From Dehalococcoidia bacterium (GTDB lineage Bacteria; Chloroflexota; Dehalococcoidia; GIF9; AB-539-J10): a stretch of 37,692 nt of DNA. The notes under the pieces are model-generated. The model had not been told where the DNA came from. It made no database searches and saw only the letters and a list, made by a program, of their open reading frames with translations. Below are positions 15,207 through 25,414 of the stretch, piece after piece (the first letter of the stretch is position 1; each line of letters starts with the position of its first letter). Location of the stretch: the NCBI GenBank assembly GCA_009619075.1, contig WJOY01000020.1, forward strand, positions 1 through 37,692, read 5' to 3'. Position numbers and translations under genes: made by a program.

Positions 15207-15495
15207 ATATCAGTTCCCAACATCAAAACTTTGCACACCCGTGAAGATCCCCTTCTCCTTCTCGACTCTTCTTGGTCACTCCCGACTGTCTGCGATTTAT
15301 GATCTGCCAAAACTTATAAATCGAGGTAGCCAGCGTAAGATATAATAATGGCTGGTCTATAATCTTGTAGTTTATCTAATGTGTGATTAACAATCAGCCA
15401 GTCTGTTCAATTAGCCTTCCGGTTCTCCAACAATTCATCGAAATGTCTTGACTACTTGAAGTGTGCTATAAGGAGCAATTCCTTAGATTTTCAGC
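15207..15495. other. Gene-free stretch between convergent genes
   Basis: I see no ORF with a ribosome binding site, no tRNA and no strong hairpin with a T-run here. The stretch separates the PIN-like gene (+) from the DUF89 gene (-), whose 3' ends face each other. It should contain terminators for both directions, but none can be named with confidence. Confidence 0.4.
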
Positions 15496-16380
15496 CTACT
15501 GCAGCATAGCCACATAGCTATTCATAGGCACCCCGAGTGAATCTGCTACAGGTTTACACTTCGCCATAAGGCAATAGAAAAACTTCCCTTGTTCGGGAAG
15601 CTCGCTCAAAGCCTCATAATGCCCCATCCCTTTAGCAAATATGAGGTCCGCCGATGCAAACTCCTGTTTGAACTGAGTTGAGGCCAAAGTAAAAACTATT
15701 CCCGGTGAAGCTACACCTGTAGTTATGACCTTCCCAAAGTCACTTTCCAAGCCAGCATTGCTAATATCCTCCAGAGTAGCATCATTCTGAACAGGTAAGG
15801 GCTTAACTACGTAGATAACATCAGCAAATTGCCTCATCTTCTTGACTAGAGGCAAATCGAAGTAAACTTCACCAGCATTATCAGCCAAATACAGAACTTT
15901 GCTTGCCTTTCTTAGCTTCGCTTCAAATCGTTGTGAGTCATCTATAGTAAAGCTTATGGACTTTCCCATATCCTCCTTGATGATGCCAGACTCCCTGAAG
16001 AAATCTATGGCATTCGCTGCAGCGGCGAGTTTAAGACAACCCTCAAAATCATCCTTATAGAGATTACTTCGCTTCCTGCCACGCCTTCGGCTCGCAGCTT
16101 CGGCTCGCAATGACAGCTCAGGGTATAATTCCCTAGCAATTGCCATCTCCTTCTCTTTCATCCTCCGATAAGGGTCAGGATTGTGGGTTATTTCCTTTAT
16201 CACCTGATGAATCTTAGTAGCAATCACAATAGATATCTGGTCATAGGAAAATTCATCATCCAGAATTCTCAGAGCTTCTTTTATTGCCTTCTGTTTAAGC
16301 AAGTTATTATCAGTTGCTAAAATAGCAGCTTGATGAATTAACCTTTGCAAACACTGATAGCATTCCGGTGAGATTTTCAC
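15496..16380 (-). CDS. DUF89/ARMT1-family damage-control phosphatase-like protein
   Basis: The protein is 294 aa and starts at GTG 16380, preceded by an aggag site. The family has metal-dependent phosphatase activity on damaged or excess phosphometabolites. Seen here: an N-terminal CYQCL motif (CxxC-like, 7-11), FTIDDSQRFEAKL, the metal-site motif LADNAGEVYFDLPL, and PVQNDATLED with the conserved Asn-Asp. The region about 87-104 (LRAEAASRRRGRKRS) is basic and low-complexity and is encoded by a copy of the dispersed gctcgcaatgac repeat. That segment probably forms an exposed loop added by insertion. The gene stands alone between the ATPase pair and the prfA operon. Confidence 0.82.
   Translation of the reverse strand: MKISPECYQCLQRLIHQAAILATDNNLLKQKAIKEALRILDDEFSYDQISIVIATKIHQVIKEITHNPDPYRRMKEKEMAIARELYPELSLRAEAASRRRGRKRSNLYKDDFEGCLKLAAAANAIDFFRESGIIKEDMGKSISFTIDDSQRFEAKLRKASKVLYLADNAGEVYFDLPLVKKMRQFADVIYVVKPLPVQNDATLEDISNAGLESDFGKVITTGVASPGIVFTLASTQFKQEFASADLIFAKGMGHYEALSELPEQGKFFYCLMAKCKPVADSLGVPMNSYVAMLQ
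16067..16118. repeat. Dispersed repeat copy inside the DUF89 gene
   Basis: The bases gcttcctgcc, then two tandem partial units (cttcggctcgcag and cttcggctcgcaatgacag), match the family seen at 36224-36252. The copy lies in frame and does not interrupt the ORF. Confidence 0.6.
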
Positions 16381-16442
16381 TTCAACTCCTGGTTCAAAAA
16401 GAGAATCTGAGACCCTTCACCATCATTCAGTCACCTTTTCCT

Positions 16443-16538
16443 TGTCATTCTGGATGAGTGAGCTGGAGCCCTGAACAAAGTGAAGGGAAAGTAGAGTAAA
16501 GAATCTCAGAGATTCTTCGCCTACGGCTCAGAATGACA
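16443..16538. repeat. 96-bp element with 10-bp terminal inverted repeats (MITE-like)
   Basis: The ends are TGTCATTCTG and CAGAATGACA, perfect inverted repeats. The interior carries gaatctcagagattc, itself a palindrome, and ttcgcctacggctcagaatgac, which is related to the short repeats in valS, secA and elsewhere. It lies between the DUF89 gene and the prfA promoter. The bases at 28-63 (cgaagaatctagaga, cagggtgacag) look like a second, decayed member. Confidence 0.65.
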
Positions 16539-16570
16539 GAGAATAAGGTTATCAAACACTCCCTTTAAAT

Positions 16571-16599
16571 TTGAGTGCCCTGCACTACTATATTATAAT
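16571..16599 (+). promoter_or_regulatory. Promoter of the prfA-prmC-sirtuin operon
   Basis: TTGAGT (16571-16576) and a consensus TATAAT (16594-16599) are 17 bases apart. They lie 29 bases before the prfA ATG and just beyond the 96-bp element, so the element has not split promoter and gene. Confidence 0.75.
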
Positions 16600-16628
16600 A
16601 ACTTAAAAACAACCAGTGGGTGTGGGCT

Positions 16629-17699
16629 ATGCTTGATAAATTGGAATTAATACAGAAGCGCTATGAAAAGCTAACTCGGCTGATAGCTCAACCTGAAATA
16701 GCCACTGAACCAAAGCAAGTACAGGAGCTAACCAGAGAGAGAGCTAGCCTTGAAGGTATCGTTACCATATACCAAAAATACAAGGCAAACTCTAAAGAGT
16801 TAGCTGAAATGGAGGCTTTACTCGACAACACTACAGAGGCGGACCTAATAGCTCTCATTAAGGAGGAAACGAGCAAGCTTAAGCAACACCAGGATGACCT
16901 CCTTCGCCAGCTCAAACTCTCTTTACTGCCCAAAGACCAGCTAGCTAATAAAGATGTCATCATTGAAATAAGAGCTGGTGCCGGTGGTGAAGAGGCAAGC
17001 CTTTTTGCTGCCGACCTATTCCGTATGTATAGCCGCTATGCCCAAAATAAAGGCTGGGAAGTAAACATTATCAATAGCAACCAGAGTGAAATCGGAGGCT
17101 TCAAGGAAGTAATATTTGAGGTTAAAGGTAAAGGCGCCTTTAGTCAATTAAAGTACGAGCGTGGCGTTCACCGAGTGCAAAGAGTGCCTCTCACTGAGGC
17201 TTCTGGACGAATACACACCTCCACAACCACTGTAGCTGTTCTACCTGAAGCAGAAGAAATTGAGCTGAACATCAACCCAGATGACCTCAAAATGCAATTC
17301 TTCCACAGCCACGGCGCTGGAGGACAGAATGTAAACAAAGTAACTACAGCAGTTCGCATTACGCATCTGCCCACCGGCATAGTAGCTACTTGTCAAGATG
17401 AGCGCTCCCAAGTAAGAAACAGAATGAAAGCCATGGCAGTACTCCGAGCCAGGCTATTTGACTTAAGACAGCGCAAGCAATCTGAAGAGATAGATAGACA
17501 ACGAAGAACTCAAGTAGGCAGTGGCCAGCGGGCAGAGAAAATACGCACCTATAACTTCCCACAAGAGCGTGTTACCGACCACCGCATCAATTCAACTTTC
17601 CACAATCTGAACCAGATTTTGGACGGAGAACTCGATGAAATCATCGAAGCTCTGTCTGCTAAAGAGCAAGTTGAACAATTAGAAGCAGTCCTTTCATGA
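16629..17699 (+). CDS. prfA: Peptide chain release factor 1
   Basis: The protein is 356 aa from ATG 16629 (MLDKLELIQKRYEKLT, the normal RF1 opening); an in-frame GTG lies 9 bases upstream. RF1 ends translation at UAA and UAG. The GGQ motif (HGAGGQNVNK, near 230) triggers peptide release and the segment around VPLTEASGRIHTS belongs to the conserved codon-recognition domain. Length and motifs are complete. Its TGA overlaps the ATG of prmC, which encodes the enzyme that methylates the glutamine of this GGQ, so substrate and modifier are translationally coupled. Confidence 0.97.
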   Translation: MLDKLELIQKRYEKLTRLIAQPEIATEPKQVQELTRERASLEGIVTIYQKYKANSKELAEMEALLDNTTEADLIALIKEETSKLKQHQDDLLRQLKLSLLPKDQLANKDVIIEIRAGAGGEEASLFAADLFRMYSRYAQNKGWEVNIINSNQSEIGGFKEVIFEVKGKGAFSQLKYERGVHRVQRVPLTEASGRIHTSTTTVAVLPEAEEIELNINPDDLKMQFFHSHGAGGQNVNKVTTAVRITHLPTGIVATCQDERSQVRNRMKAMAVLRARLFDLRQRKQSEEIDRQRRTQVGSGQRAEKIRTYNFPQERVTDHRINSTFHNLNQILDGELDEIIEALSAKEQVEQLEAVLS

Positions 17700-18547
17700 C
17701 TTCAAGCGAAACTTTATATTTAACTAGCCACATATTATCTATGGCCAGAATTGATGATGCTTCTATCGAGGCTGAACTTCTAGTGTGCCATGCCCTGGGA
17801 ATATCAAAAACACGCTTATACAGTGAACCAGAGCGGCTATTAACTTCAGCAGAAATAAATCACTTATGGCATCTCCTTCGGCGTCGCCTTTTCCACGAGC
17901 CCACCGCTTACATCTTAAAGCGTTGCCAATTCTATGGCATCAACTTTTACATTGACAATCGTGTTTCTATCCCCAGGCCAGAGACAGAGCTTTTAGTGGA
18001 AAAGGCTGTTGAGTTTGCTAAACAACGCTTTCCCCTAGGAAACCCTATCATAGCTGACATTGGCACCGGCAGCGGGAATATCGCTATTAGCCTTGCCCTG
18101 GCACTTCCTAAAGCCAAAATCTATGCTACAGACATCTCAGCTTCAGCTCTCGAGGTAGCTGGTATGAATTGCCAGCATCATAAGCTCGACAGCCAGGTAG
18201 AACTTATCCAAGGCAATTTGCTTGAACCATTACCCCAACCTGTAAATGTCATAGTGGCTAACCTTCCTTACATCAAGGATTCTGAACTGAAGGCACTAAG
18301 TCTAGAAATAATAAATTTCGAGCCAATAATAGCTTTAGCCGGTGGCGAGGATGGCCTAGATAAGATACGCTGCCTCTTAGCTCAAATTCCAGGGAAAATT
18401 TGCCCTGAGGGAAGCCTGTTCCTAGAGGTAGGTCAAGCCCAAGACAAAGTAGTAAGCTCGATTATAAATGATTATTTCCCCCAAGCCAGTATTGAGTTAA
18501 TTCCTGACTTAAGCGGTATTAACAGGGTAGTAAAGGTTATACTATAA
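17696..18547 (+). CDS. prmC: Release factor glutamine N5-methyltransferase
   Basis: The protein is 283 aa and methylates the GGQ glutamine of release factors using S-adenosylmethionine. The N-terminal helical domain is followed by RPETELLVEKAVE, the SAM-binding motif DIGTGSGNIAISLA, and the active-site motif ANLPYI. Most PrmC proteins have NPPY at that place. NLPY still fits the general (D/N)xPY pattern of N-methyltransferases, so activity is expected. The start overlaps the prfA stop by 4 bases. Confidence 0.95.
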   Translation: MTSSETLYLTSHILSMARIDDASIEAELLVCHALGISKTRLYSEPERLLTSAEINHLWHLLRRRLFHEPTAYILKRCQFYGINFYIDNRVSIPRPETELLVEKAVEFAKQRFPLGNPIIADIGTGSGNIAISLALALPKAKIYATDISASALEVAGMNCQHHKLDSQVELIQGNLLEPLPQPVNVIVANLPYIKDSELKALSLEIINFEPIIALAGGEDGLDKIRCLLAQIPGKICPEGSLFLEVGQAQDKVVSSIINDYFPQASIELIPDLSGINRVVKVIL

Positions 18548-18559
18548 AAGACTGAGGAC

Positions 18560-19324
18560 ATGGAGATTGACTTATTATGCGACCTAATTCTGCAGGCTAA
18601 AAAGATTGTAGTTTTCACCGGCGCTGGTGTGAGCACTGAATCAGGGATACCAGATTTCCGCAGTCCGGGAGGAATCTGGGACAAATATGACCCCGATGAG
18701 TTCACCATTCAAAAATTTCTCAGCAGTGCAGAAGCTCGCAGAAAACACTGGAAGATGCTCAGTGAAAGCAGCCTTATTACAGAAACCAAGCCAAATCCCG
18801 CCCATTACGCTATCGCCGAGCTTGATAGATTAGGTAAGCTGGATTGCGTCATCACTCAAAATGTGGATAACCTCCACCAAAAGGCAGGAGTCCCCGAGAA
18901 CAAGGTGTTTGAGCTTCACGGTAATATGAAATGGACGATATGCTTAAGCTGCCACCAACGCTTTCCTACGGAAGAGCTATTACAAAGAATAAAGCAGGAA
19001 ACCGATGTCCTTGCTTGCCCCAACTGTCAGGGCATTTTGAAACCAGATGTCGTTCTATTCGGTGAGGCACTACCCGAGAAAACACTGACAGAGGCCACTC
19101 GCCGCTCACAGAACTGTGACCTTCTAATCATTATAGGCTCTACGCTCGTTATTTATCCCGCGGCTTATATACCAATGTATGCCAAAAATGCCGGAGCTAA
19201 GCTAGCTATTATTAACCTCAGCGCCACTCCCCTTGACCATTATGCTACGTTAGTCATTCACGGCAAAGCTGGCGAAATAATGTCAAGGGTCATAGGAAAG
19301 GTTAAACTTTCCCAGCTAAAGTGA
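18560..19324 (+). CDS. NAD-dependent protein deacylase (sirtuin)
   Basis: The protein is 254 aa, a complete single-domain sirtuin that removes acyl groups from lysine using NAD+. Motifs in order are GAGVSTESGIPDFR, TQNVDNLHQKAG, the catalytic His in FELHGNMK, the zinc cysteines CLSC and CPNC, KPDVVLFGE and IIGSTLVIYPA. The Tyr-xx-Arg pair that marks desuccinylases is not evident, so a deacetylase is more likely. It follows prmC after 12 bases and should be in the prfA operon. Its product O-acetyl-ADP-ribose is a substrate of macrodomain proteins such as 12664-13224. Confidence 0.94.
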   Translation: MEIDLLCDLILQAKKIVVFTGAGVSTESGIPDFRSPGGIWDKYDPDEFTIQKFLSSAEARRKHWKMLSESSLITETKPNPAHYAIAELDRLGKLDCVITQNVDNLHQKAGVPENKVFELHGNMKWTICLSCHQRFPTEELLQRIKQETDVLACPNCQGILKPDVVLFGEALPEKTLTEATRRSQNCDLLIIIGSTLVIYPAAYIPMYAKNAGAKLAIINLSATPLDHYATLVIHGKAGEIMSRVIGKVKLSQLK

Positions 19325-19406
19325 ATAGGCACCTCACTAGTCTCAAGGCAAAGTTACCGCTAGTAATGTAGTCGTTGTTTCACCCTATGGAGGTCGATTT
19401 CCATGT

Positions 19407-20174
19407 CTAGGTTACTGTTTTTCGAATACGCTTAATGTCCACCGCCTTACCAGTATCTTCATTCACTTCGATCAAGATGGCATTGAAGTCAACAATCCCC
19501 TTCCCCACTGACAAACGTCCAGGTATTTGGGAGAGAAAACGATTAATTACATTGTTAGCATCATCACCAATGATCGAGTCCATAGGACCAACCATGCCTA
19601 TATCAGTAACATAAGCGGTACCTCTGGGCAATATACGAGCATCAATAGTACCTACATGAGTATGTGTGCCGAGCACGGCACTAACTCGACCATCGAGATA
19701 CCAACCCATGGCCACTTTCTCCGAAGTTGCCTCAGCATGAAAGTCAACAATGATAACATTTGTTTTATCTTTAAACTCAGCTAACAATTTGTCCATAGCT
19801 CGAAAGGGGCAATCGAAATTGCCAATGAAAGTGCGCCCCATAAGATTAACAACTAAAACATTGTCCCGGAACCAATAGCCACGGCCGGGACACGCTGGCG
19901 GATAGTTCAATGGGCGGAGAAGGGGAAAGTTACCATCCAGATAAGGCAGGATTTCCTTATGAACCCAGATATGATTGCCTGAAGTTATTGCGTCAATGCC
20001 AGAATCAAAAAGCTCCTGCGCCGTGCTCGGAGTTAGCCCTAAACCACCGGCAGCATTCTCACCATTGCCTACTACCAGATCAACCCCATATTCATGATGC
20101 AAGCCTGGTAACAACTTCTTCACCGCTGCCCTGCCAGGCTTGCCAATAATGTCGCCTATTATTAATATCTTCAG
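19407..20174 (-). CDS. YmdB-type metallophosphoesterase, probable CTG start
   Basis: The protein belongs to the TIGR00282/YmdB family (cyclic-nucleotide phosphodiesterase in Bacillus). Ligand motifs are GNGENAAGG, SGNHIW, DFHAEATSEK and GTHTHVGTID. The first ATG/GTG/TTG in frame (GTG 20123) would remove the essential GDIIGKPGR motif. Reading upstream gives KILIIGDIIGKPGRAA directly after CTG 20174, which is where relatives start. A gagggg site lies 10 bases before that CTG. I therefore place the start there, giving 255 aa. It follows rny on the same strand, as in Firmicutes where rny and ymdB are neighbours. A dispersed repeat directly abuts the start and may have replaced the original start codon. 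Confidence 0.85.
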   Translation of the reverse strand: MKILIIGDIIGKPGRAAVKKLLPGLHHEYGVDLVVGNGENAAGGLGLTPSTAQELFDSGIDAITSGNHIWVHKEILPYLDGNFPLLRPLNYPPACPGRGYWFRDNVLVVNLMGRTFIGNFDCPFRAMDKLLAEFKDKTNVIIVDFHAEATSEKVAMGWYLDGRVSAVLGTHTHVGTIDARILPRGTAYVTDIGMVGPMDSIIGDDANNVINRFLSQIPGRLSVGKGIVDFNAILIEVNEDTGKAVDIKRIRKTVT

Positions 20175-20198
20175 TTTGCTTCGTCCCCTCGCAATGAC
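20175..20198. repeat. Dispersed repeat copy at the ymdB-like start
   Basis: The sequence gcttcgtcccctcgcaatgac belongs to the same family as 36224-36252 (gcttcgcttcgctcgcaatgac). It ends immediately before the apparent CTG start of the metallophosphoesterase gene and supplies its gagggg ribosome binding site. Confidence 0.55.
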
Positions 20199-20218
20199 AT
20201 TGCTTTGCCCAAACCATC

Positions 20219-21742
20219 CTACTTAGCATAATCCACAGCTACAGTCTCTCGCATCACTATTACTTTTATTTGACCAGGGTAAGTCAGGCTTTCTTCTATT
20301 TTCTTAGAAATGTCCCGAACCAGTCTAATAGCTGTCAAATCATCAATTTCCTCAGGTTTCACCAAAACACGTACTTCCCGCCCAGCCTGAATAGCAAAGG
20401 CTTTCTCGACCCCAGGGAAACCACTAGCTATATCCTCCAATTCCTCAATCCGCTTTAGATATTGCTGCAAAGACTCACGTCTAGCACCAGGACGTGAACC
20501 ACTTATAGCATCGGCAGCAGCAACAATAAAGCCCATAACACTGGATGTTGAAGCTTCGCCATGATGCTCAGCAACAGCTTGAACTACTTCAGCAGATTTA
20601 TCCCACTGTTTAACCAAATCAGCACCTATCAAGGCGTGAGAACCCCCCACTTCATAATTCACCGCCTTCCCAATATCGTGAAGCAATCCAGCCCTTCTAG
20701 CTACACCGGCATCGGCCCCAATTTCATCAGCCAGCATGCCAGCTAGATGGGAAACTTCAAGGCTATGAAGTAAAACATTCTGCCCATAACTAGTACGGAA
20801 TTTAAGCTGACCAAGTAACTTGATCAACTCCGGATGTAACCCTGGTACTCCGCCCTCATAAGCAGCCCGTTCACCCTCATTGCGGATTATAACTTCAACT
20901 TCAGTCTTAGCTTTTTCCACCACCTCCTCAATCCGAGCCGGATGAATACGCCCATCAAGGATAAGCCTATTCAGAGCAATGCGAGCTATCTCACGCCTTA
21001 CTGGGTCAAAGCTAGAAATGGTAACCGTTTCCGGAGTATCATCAATAATAAGGTCAACGCCAGTAGCTTGCTCCAAAGCTCGGATATTACGCCCCTCTCG
21101 ACCAATAAGCCGCCCCTTCATCTCATCGCTGGGTAAGGAAATGGTAGATACCATGGTCTCAGAAACAACATCGGTGGTGCACCTCTGGATAGCCGTGGCT
21201 AAAACACGTTGAGCTTCTCTATCAGCTTCTTCCTTTACTTGGGCTTCCCATATTCGAACCAGTCGTGAGGCTTCCTCTTTAACTTCCTGCTCTAGAGCCT
21301 GGAGCAGAGAACGCTTTGCTTCATCGCTAGATATGCCAGACAGGGACTCAAGTTTCGCCAGTTGCTCTTTCCTTATCCGCTCGAGCTCAACCTTTGTCCT
21401 TTCGATGCCCTTTGCTCTATTATCTAGGTCGCGCTCACGCCGTTCTAAGGAATCTAATTTTCGCCCTAACGCTTCCTCTTTCTGGTCGAGGCGTCTTTCT
21501 AAGCGCTGTGACTGAAGGCGATGCTCTCTACTCTCCGCCTCAGCAGCATTCCTAACCTTGGTGGCTTCCTCTTTAGCCTCAAGAAGAACTTCCTTATGCT
21601 TAGCTGTTGCTTCATCTAATAATCTCCGCGCTTCCTTTCTGGCACTTCGAATCTGCTGATTGGCTACCATCTGCCTGGCAAGGTAACCAACAAGGCCACC
21701 TAAAACAAGAGCAAGGCCAACTAAGATATATACATAATCCAT
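20219..21742 (-). CDS. rny: Ribonuclease Y
   Basis: The protein is 507 aa, close to the usual 515-520. It has an N-terminal membrane anchor ([20 protein letters not shown], 4-23), a long coiled coil (about 30-190, rich in E, R, K), a KH RNA-binding domain ([17 protein letters not shown]) and an HD domain ([22 protein letters not shown]) carrying the metal-binding His-Asp pair. RNase Y starts decay of many mRNAs from the membrane. The start ATG has agagggaag just upstream and a good promoter further upstream. The ymdB-like gene follows after 44 bases. Confidence 0.96.
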   Translation of the reverse strand: MDYVYILVGLALVLGGLVGYLARQMVANQQIRSARKEARRLLDEATAKHKEVLLEAKEEATKVRNAAEAESREHRLQSQRLERRLDQKEEALGRKLDSLERRERDLDNRAKGIERTKVELERIRKEQLAKLESLSGISSDEAKRSLLQALEQEVKEEASRLVRIWEAQVKEEADREAQRVLATAIQRCTTDVVSETMVSTISLPSDEMKGRLIGREGRNIRALEQATGVDLIIDDTPETVTISSFDPVRREIARIALNRLILDGRIHPARIEEVVEKAKTEVEVIIRNEGERAAYEGGVPGLHPELIKLLGQLKFRTSYGQNVLLHSLEVSHLAGMLADEIGADAGVARRAGLLHDIGKAVNYEVGGSHALIGADLVKQWDKSAEVVQAVAEHHGEASTSSVMGFIVAAADAISGSRPGARRESLQQYLKRIEELEDIASGFPGVEKAFAIQAGREVRVLVKPEEIDDLTAIRLVRDISKKIEESLTYPGQIKVIVMRETVAVDYAK

Positions 21743-21791
21743 CTTCCCTCTTTATTCCATTAAAGCAATGCATATAATTCATTAGGACTTA

Positions 21792-21820
21792 ATATTAATC
21801 TTTTTGCGAATTGGAGTCAA
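21792..21820 (-). promoter_or_regulatory. Promoter of rny
   Basis: Read on the - strand, TTGACT (21820-21815) and TAATAT (21797-21792) are 17 bases apart. The rny ATG lies 49 bases beyond the -10 box. It is placed between the 16S trailer stem and rny, so rny does not depend on rRNA transcription. Confidence 0.65.
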
Positions 21821-21930
21821 CTTCTACGTGATTTCGACTAAGCCATAGAGAGTAGAAGTACAATAGAGATAAACTAGGAAACAAAAAAGATAAAGCGCTA
21901 CAGCAACTTATAATACTAAGAGCAACACTT

Positions 21931-21956
21931 TTAACAACTGAATAGTGGAAGGAAGG
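21931..21956 (-). other. 16S rRNA processing stem, 3' (trailer) half
   Basis: These 26 bases pair with 23555-23580 on the other side of the 16S gene. 25 of 26 positions are Watson-Crick and one is G-U in the RNA. The pre-rRNA would close into a long stem of the kind cut by RNase III. A perfect 7-bp hairpin (gtagact-ttt-agtctac, 21976-21992) lies between the mature 3' end and this half. Confidence 0.85.
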
Positions 21957-22036
21957 AAATACTTAAAAGCTTACAGTAGACTTTTAGTCTACCAACCGAC
22001 CTAGGAATCATAAGACTATCGCCTTTCGACTCCTTA

Positions 22037-23551
<1,515 letters not shown>

Positions 23552-23554
23552 AAA

Positions 23555-23580
23555 CCTTCCTTCCACTATTCAATTGTTAA
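23555..23580 (-). other. 16S rRNA processing stem, 5' (leader) half
   Basis: This is the partner of 21931-21956 and lies 3 bases upstream of the estimated mature 5' end. It contains ccttccttccactattca on the + strand. The stem brings both ends of the 16S precursor together. Confidence 0.85.
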
Positions 23581-23600
23581 AGTGCACATTTACTTATTAT

Positions 23601-23628
23601 ATTATAAAGTATCTTGCCAAGTTGTCAA
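23601..23628 (-). promoter_or_regulatory. 16S rRNA promoter
   Basis: Read on the - strand, a perfect TTGACA (23628-23623) and a perfect TATAAT (23606-23601) are 16 bases apart. Transcription would start near 23594, about 14 bases before the leader half of the processing stem. It is one of the two consensus-perfect promoters in the window. Confidence 0.85.
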
Positions 23629-23780
23629 GGGCACCAATAACTGCTTTTGTTCTCTTCCTAGTCAAGGACAAGTTTTTGATTCTTAGCCTTATTTCAAAGG
23701 TTCGCTAGCCCGTTTCCTAATCCGGCTTCAGCTATCTTTCTCTCTTTTACCTGGTTATTCTCAACGCTGGATTTAAATTG

Positions 23781-24161
23781 CTATACCAAATCCTTGCCGC
23801 TGGGAACAACCCTATCAGGATGCTCACGATCAAATGGTGGCCCATAAATCGAGAGCCTAACTCCCTTAACAGGCATAAAGAAGCCATGCTGCACTCCCAC
23901 TGGACAGTAAACAAGGTCGCCAGCTTTCACCTCAAATTTCTTGTCTCCAATATAAGCCCAACCCTCCCCTTGAAGTACATAAAGAAACTCGTCGTGCTCC
24001 CTATGCGCATGGATAAAGGGCTCCGTCTGAGGTTGCGCCTGCACCACAAGGGCAGTACAGTACTTGCCATCCACTAAAAAGGTGCGGGTCAGCTTGCGGT
24101 CATCGGGAATAGGGTTGTTCTTTACTACTTCAGCTATGTTCCATACATATTGTTGTTCCAT
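23781..24161 (-). CDS. Single-domain cupin protein
   Basis: The protein is 126 aa from the ATG at 24161, chosen because aaaggagt lies 8 bases upstream; longer readings to 24236 lack such a site. Cupin motif 1 is HAHREHDEFLYVLQGEG with the His-x-His-x4-Glu ligands, and motif 2 is PVGVQHGFF with the last His. It should bind one divalent metal in a small beta barrel. Cupins of this kind include isomerases, dioxygenases and regulators; the substrate is not evident. It lies upstream of the 16S promoter on the same strand. Confidence 0.85.
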   Translation of the reverse strand: MEQQYVWNIAEVVKNNPIPDDRKLTRTFLVDGKYCTALVVQAQPQTEPFIHAHREHDEFLYVLQGEGWAYIGDKKFEVKAGDLVYCPVGVQHGFFMPVKGVRLSIYGPPFDREHPDRVVPSGKDLV

Positions 24162-24409
24162 CCTCTCGACTCCTTTCCTAAGGCTTAAGCTTAAAACAAC
24201 TTTATACCCTCCCCTAAATGATAACAAGGGCGTCATACCATTGCAAAATATGATTTACCTTGGCGCTATTGTTCTGGTTCTTTTTTATTTTCCACCTCCT
24301 TATGACTTGAAAGAGAATAATGTGCCCCTGCTATATAAACGAGTACATAGGCTAGCCTAGCCAGGAAAATAATGATAGAATATGGGAAATTTTTTAATAG
24401 CAGGTATTT

Positions 24410-25360
24410 ATGTCAGCTATTGAACAAAAAGAGCTAAATATAGATTCAATTAGTGAAGGCAAACTAACCTGGTTCTATATTGAAAAACCTTCCAGCAACG
24501 AGGTTAAATTTCTAGAACAGCATTTTACCTTCCACCCTCTCAACCTAGATGATGTTTTGAGTCGTGTGCAGCGTCCCAAGATCGATGAGTACGAAGACCA
24601 CCTGTTTATAGTCCTCCATTTCCCGGTATTTGACAGGGAAAATCGCATAACGCGGCCCAGTGAAGTAGATATTTTTATTGGGGAGAACTATGTCGTTACT
24701 GCACATTGTTCTGCTGACCTCAAGCCATTAGCTAAATTCTTCCGTGAATGTCAAATTCGCGAGAAAAGTCGCCAGACCTACCTAGGGAGAAGCTCTGCGT
24801 TCCTCTTCTACCATATCCTTGATAGATTGGTCAATTATTGCTTTCCTATCCTTGGTAAGATTACAGAAAGTGTTGACGACATAGAGGATGTTATCTTCAC
24901 TAAAGCTGTCCCTGAAACAGTGCGCCAAATTTCCCTGATTCGGCGTGACCTCATTTCCTTCCGCCGCGTTATTCGCCCCCAGATTGCCGTAATTGAGACA
25001 CTAGAGAGAGAGGAATATCCCTTTTTTAAGGAAGAGCAGGAAATTTATTTCGGCGATATTGCTGACCATACTCGCAAAATTTGGGATGGGCTTGAAGACT
25101 GTAAGGAGGTCGTTGATGGGCTTGCTGAGACTAGCAATTGGCTAACCTCACACCGAATTCAGGAGATAATGCGGGTATTAACTATTATCATGGCAATTCT
25201 GGCACCGCCTACCTTGCTGTCTGGCATTTTCGGTATGAATATCCCCCTACCGGGAGGGATAGAATCTGGCAGGCTCTTACCCCTCGGTATACTGCTTTCA
25301 GTTATGGCACTCGTGGGCGCAGGCATGTTCTTTTACCTACGCCATCGAAAATGGATTTAA
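24410..25360 (+). CDS. corA: CorA-type magnesium/cobalt channel
   Basis: The protein is 316 aa. A large cytoplasmic N-terminal domain of alpha/beta and long helices is followed by two C-terminal membrane helices, with the selectivity motif GMN (FGMNIPLPGG) at the end of the first. The last helix ends in the basic string RHRKWI, as in other CorA proteins. It forms pentameric Mg2+ channels in the cytoplasmic membrane. A caggt site lies before the ATG. No M-box-like RNA structure was seen upstream. It leads a run of + strand genes up to valS. Confidence 0.94.
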   Translation: MSAIEQKELNIDSISEGKLTWFYIEKPSSNEVKFLEQHFTFHPLNLDDVLSRVQRPKIDEYEDHLFIVLHFPVFDRENRITRPSEVDIFIGENYVVTAHCSADLKPLAKFFRECQIREKSRQTYLGRSSAFLFYHILDRLVNYCFPILGKITESVDDIEDVIFTKAVPETVRQISLIRRDLISFRRVIRPQIAVIETLEREEYPFFKEEQEIYFGDIADHTRKIWDGLEDCKEVVDGLAETSNWLTSHRIQEIMRVLTIIMAILAPPTLLSGIFGMNIPLPGGIESGRLLPLGILLSVMALVGAGMFFYLRHRKWI

Positions 25361-25414
25361 CCTTTACAATAGCCACTGCTAAACTAGACTATTCCCTTTT
25401 TTGCAAGATCAGCC

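Noticed and set aside
24237-24409. Possible magnesium riboswitch before corA.
   Set aside because: The gap is AT-rich and shows only a short ggctag/ctagcc palindrome, without the multi-helix structure of an M-box.
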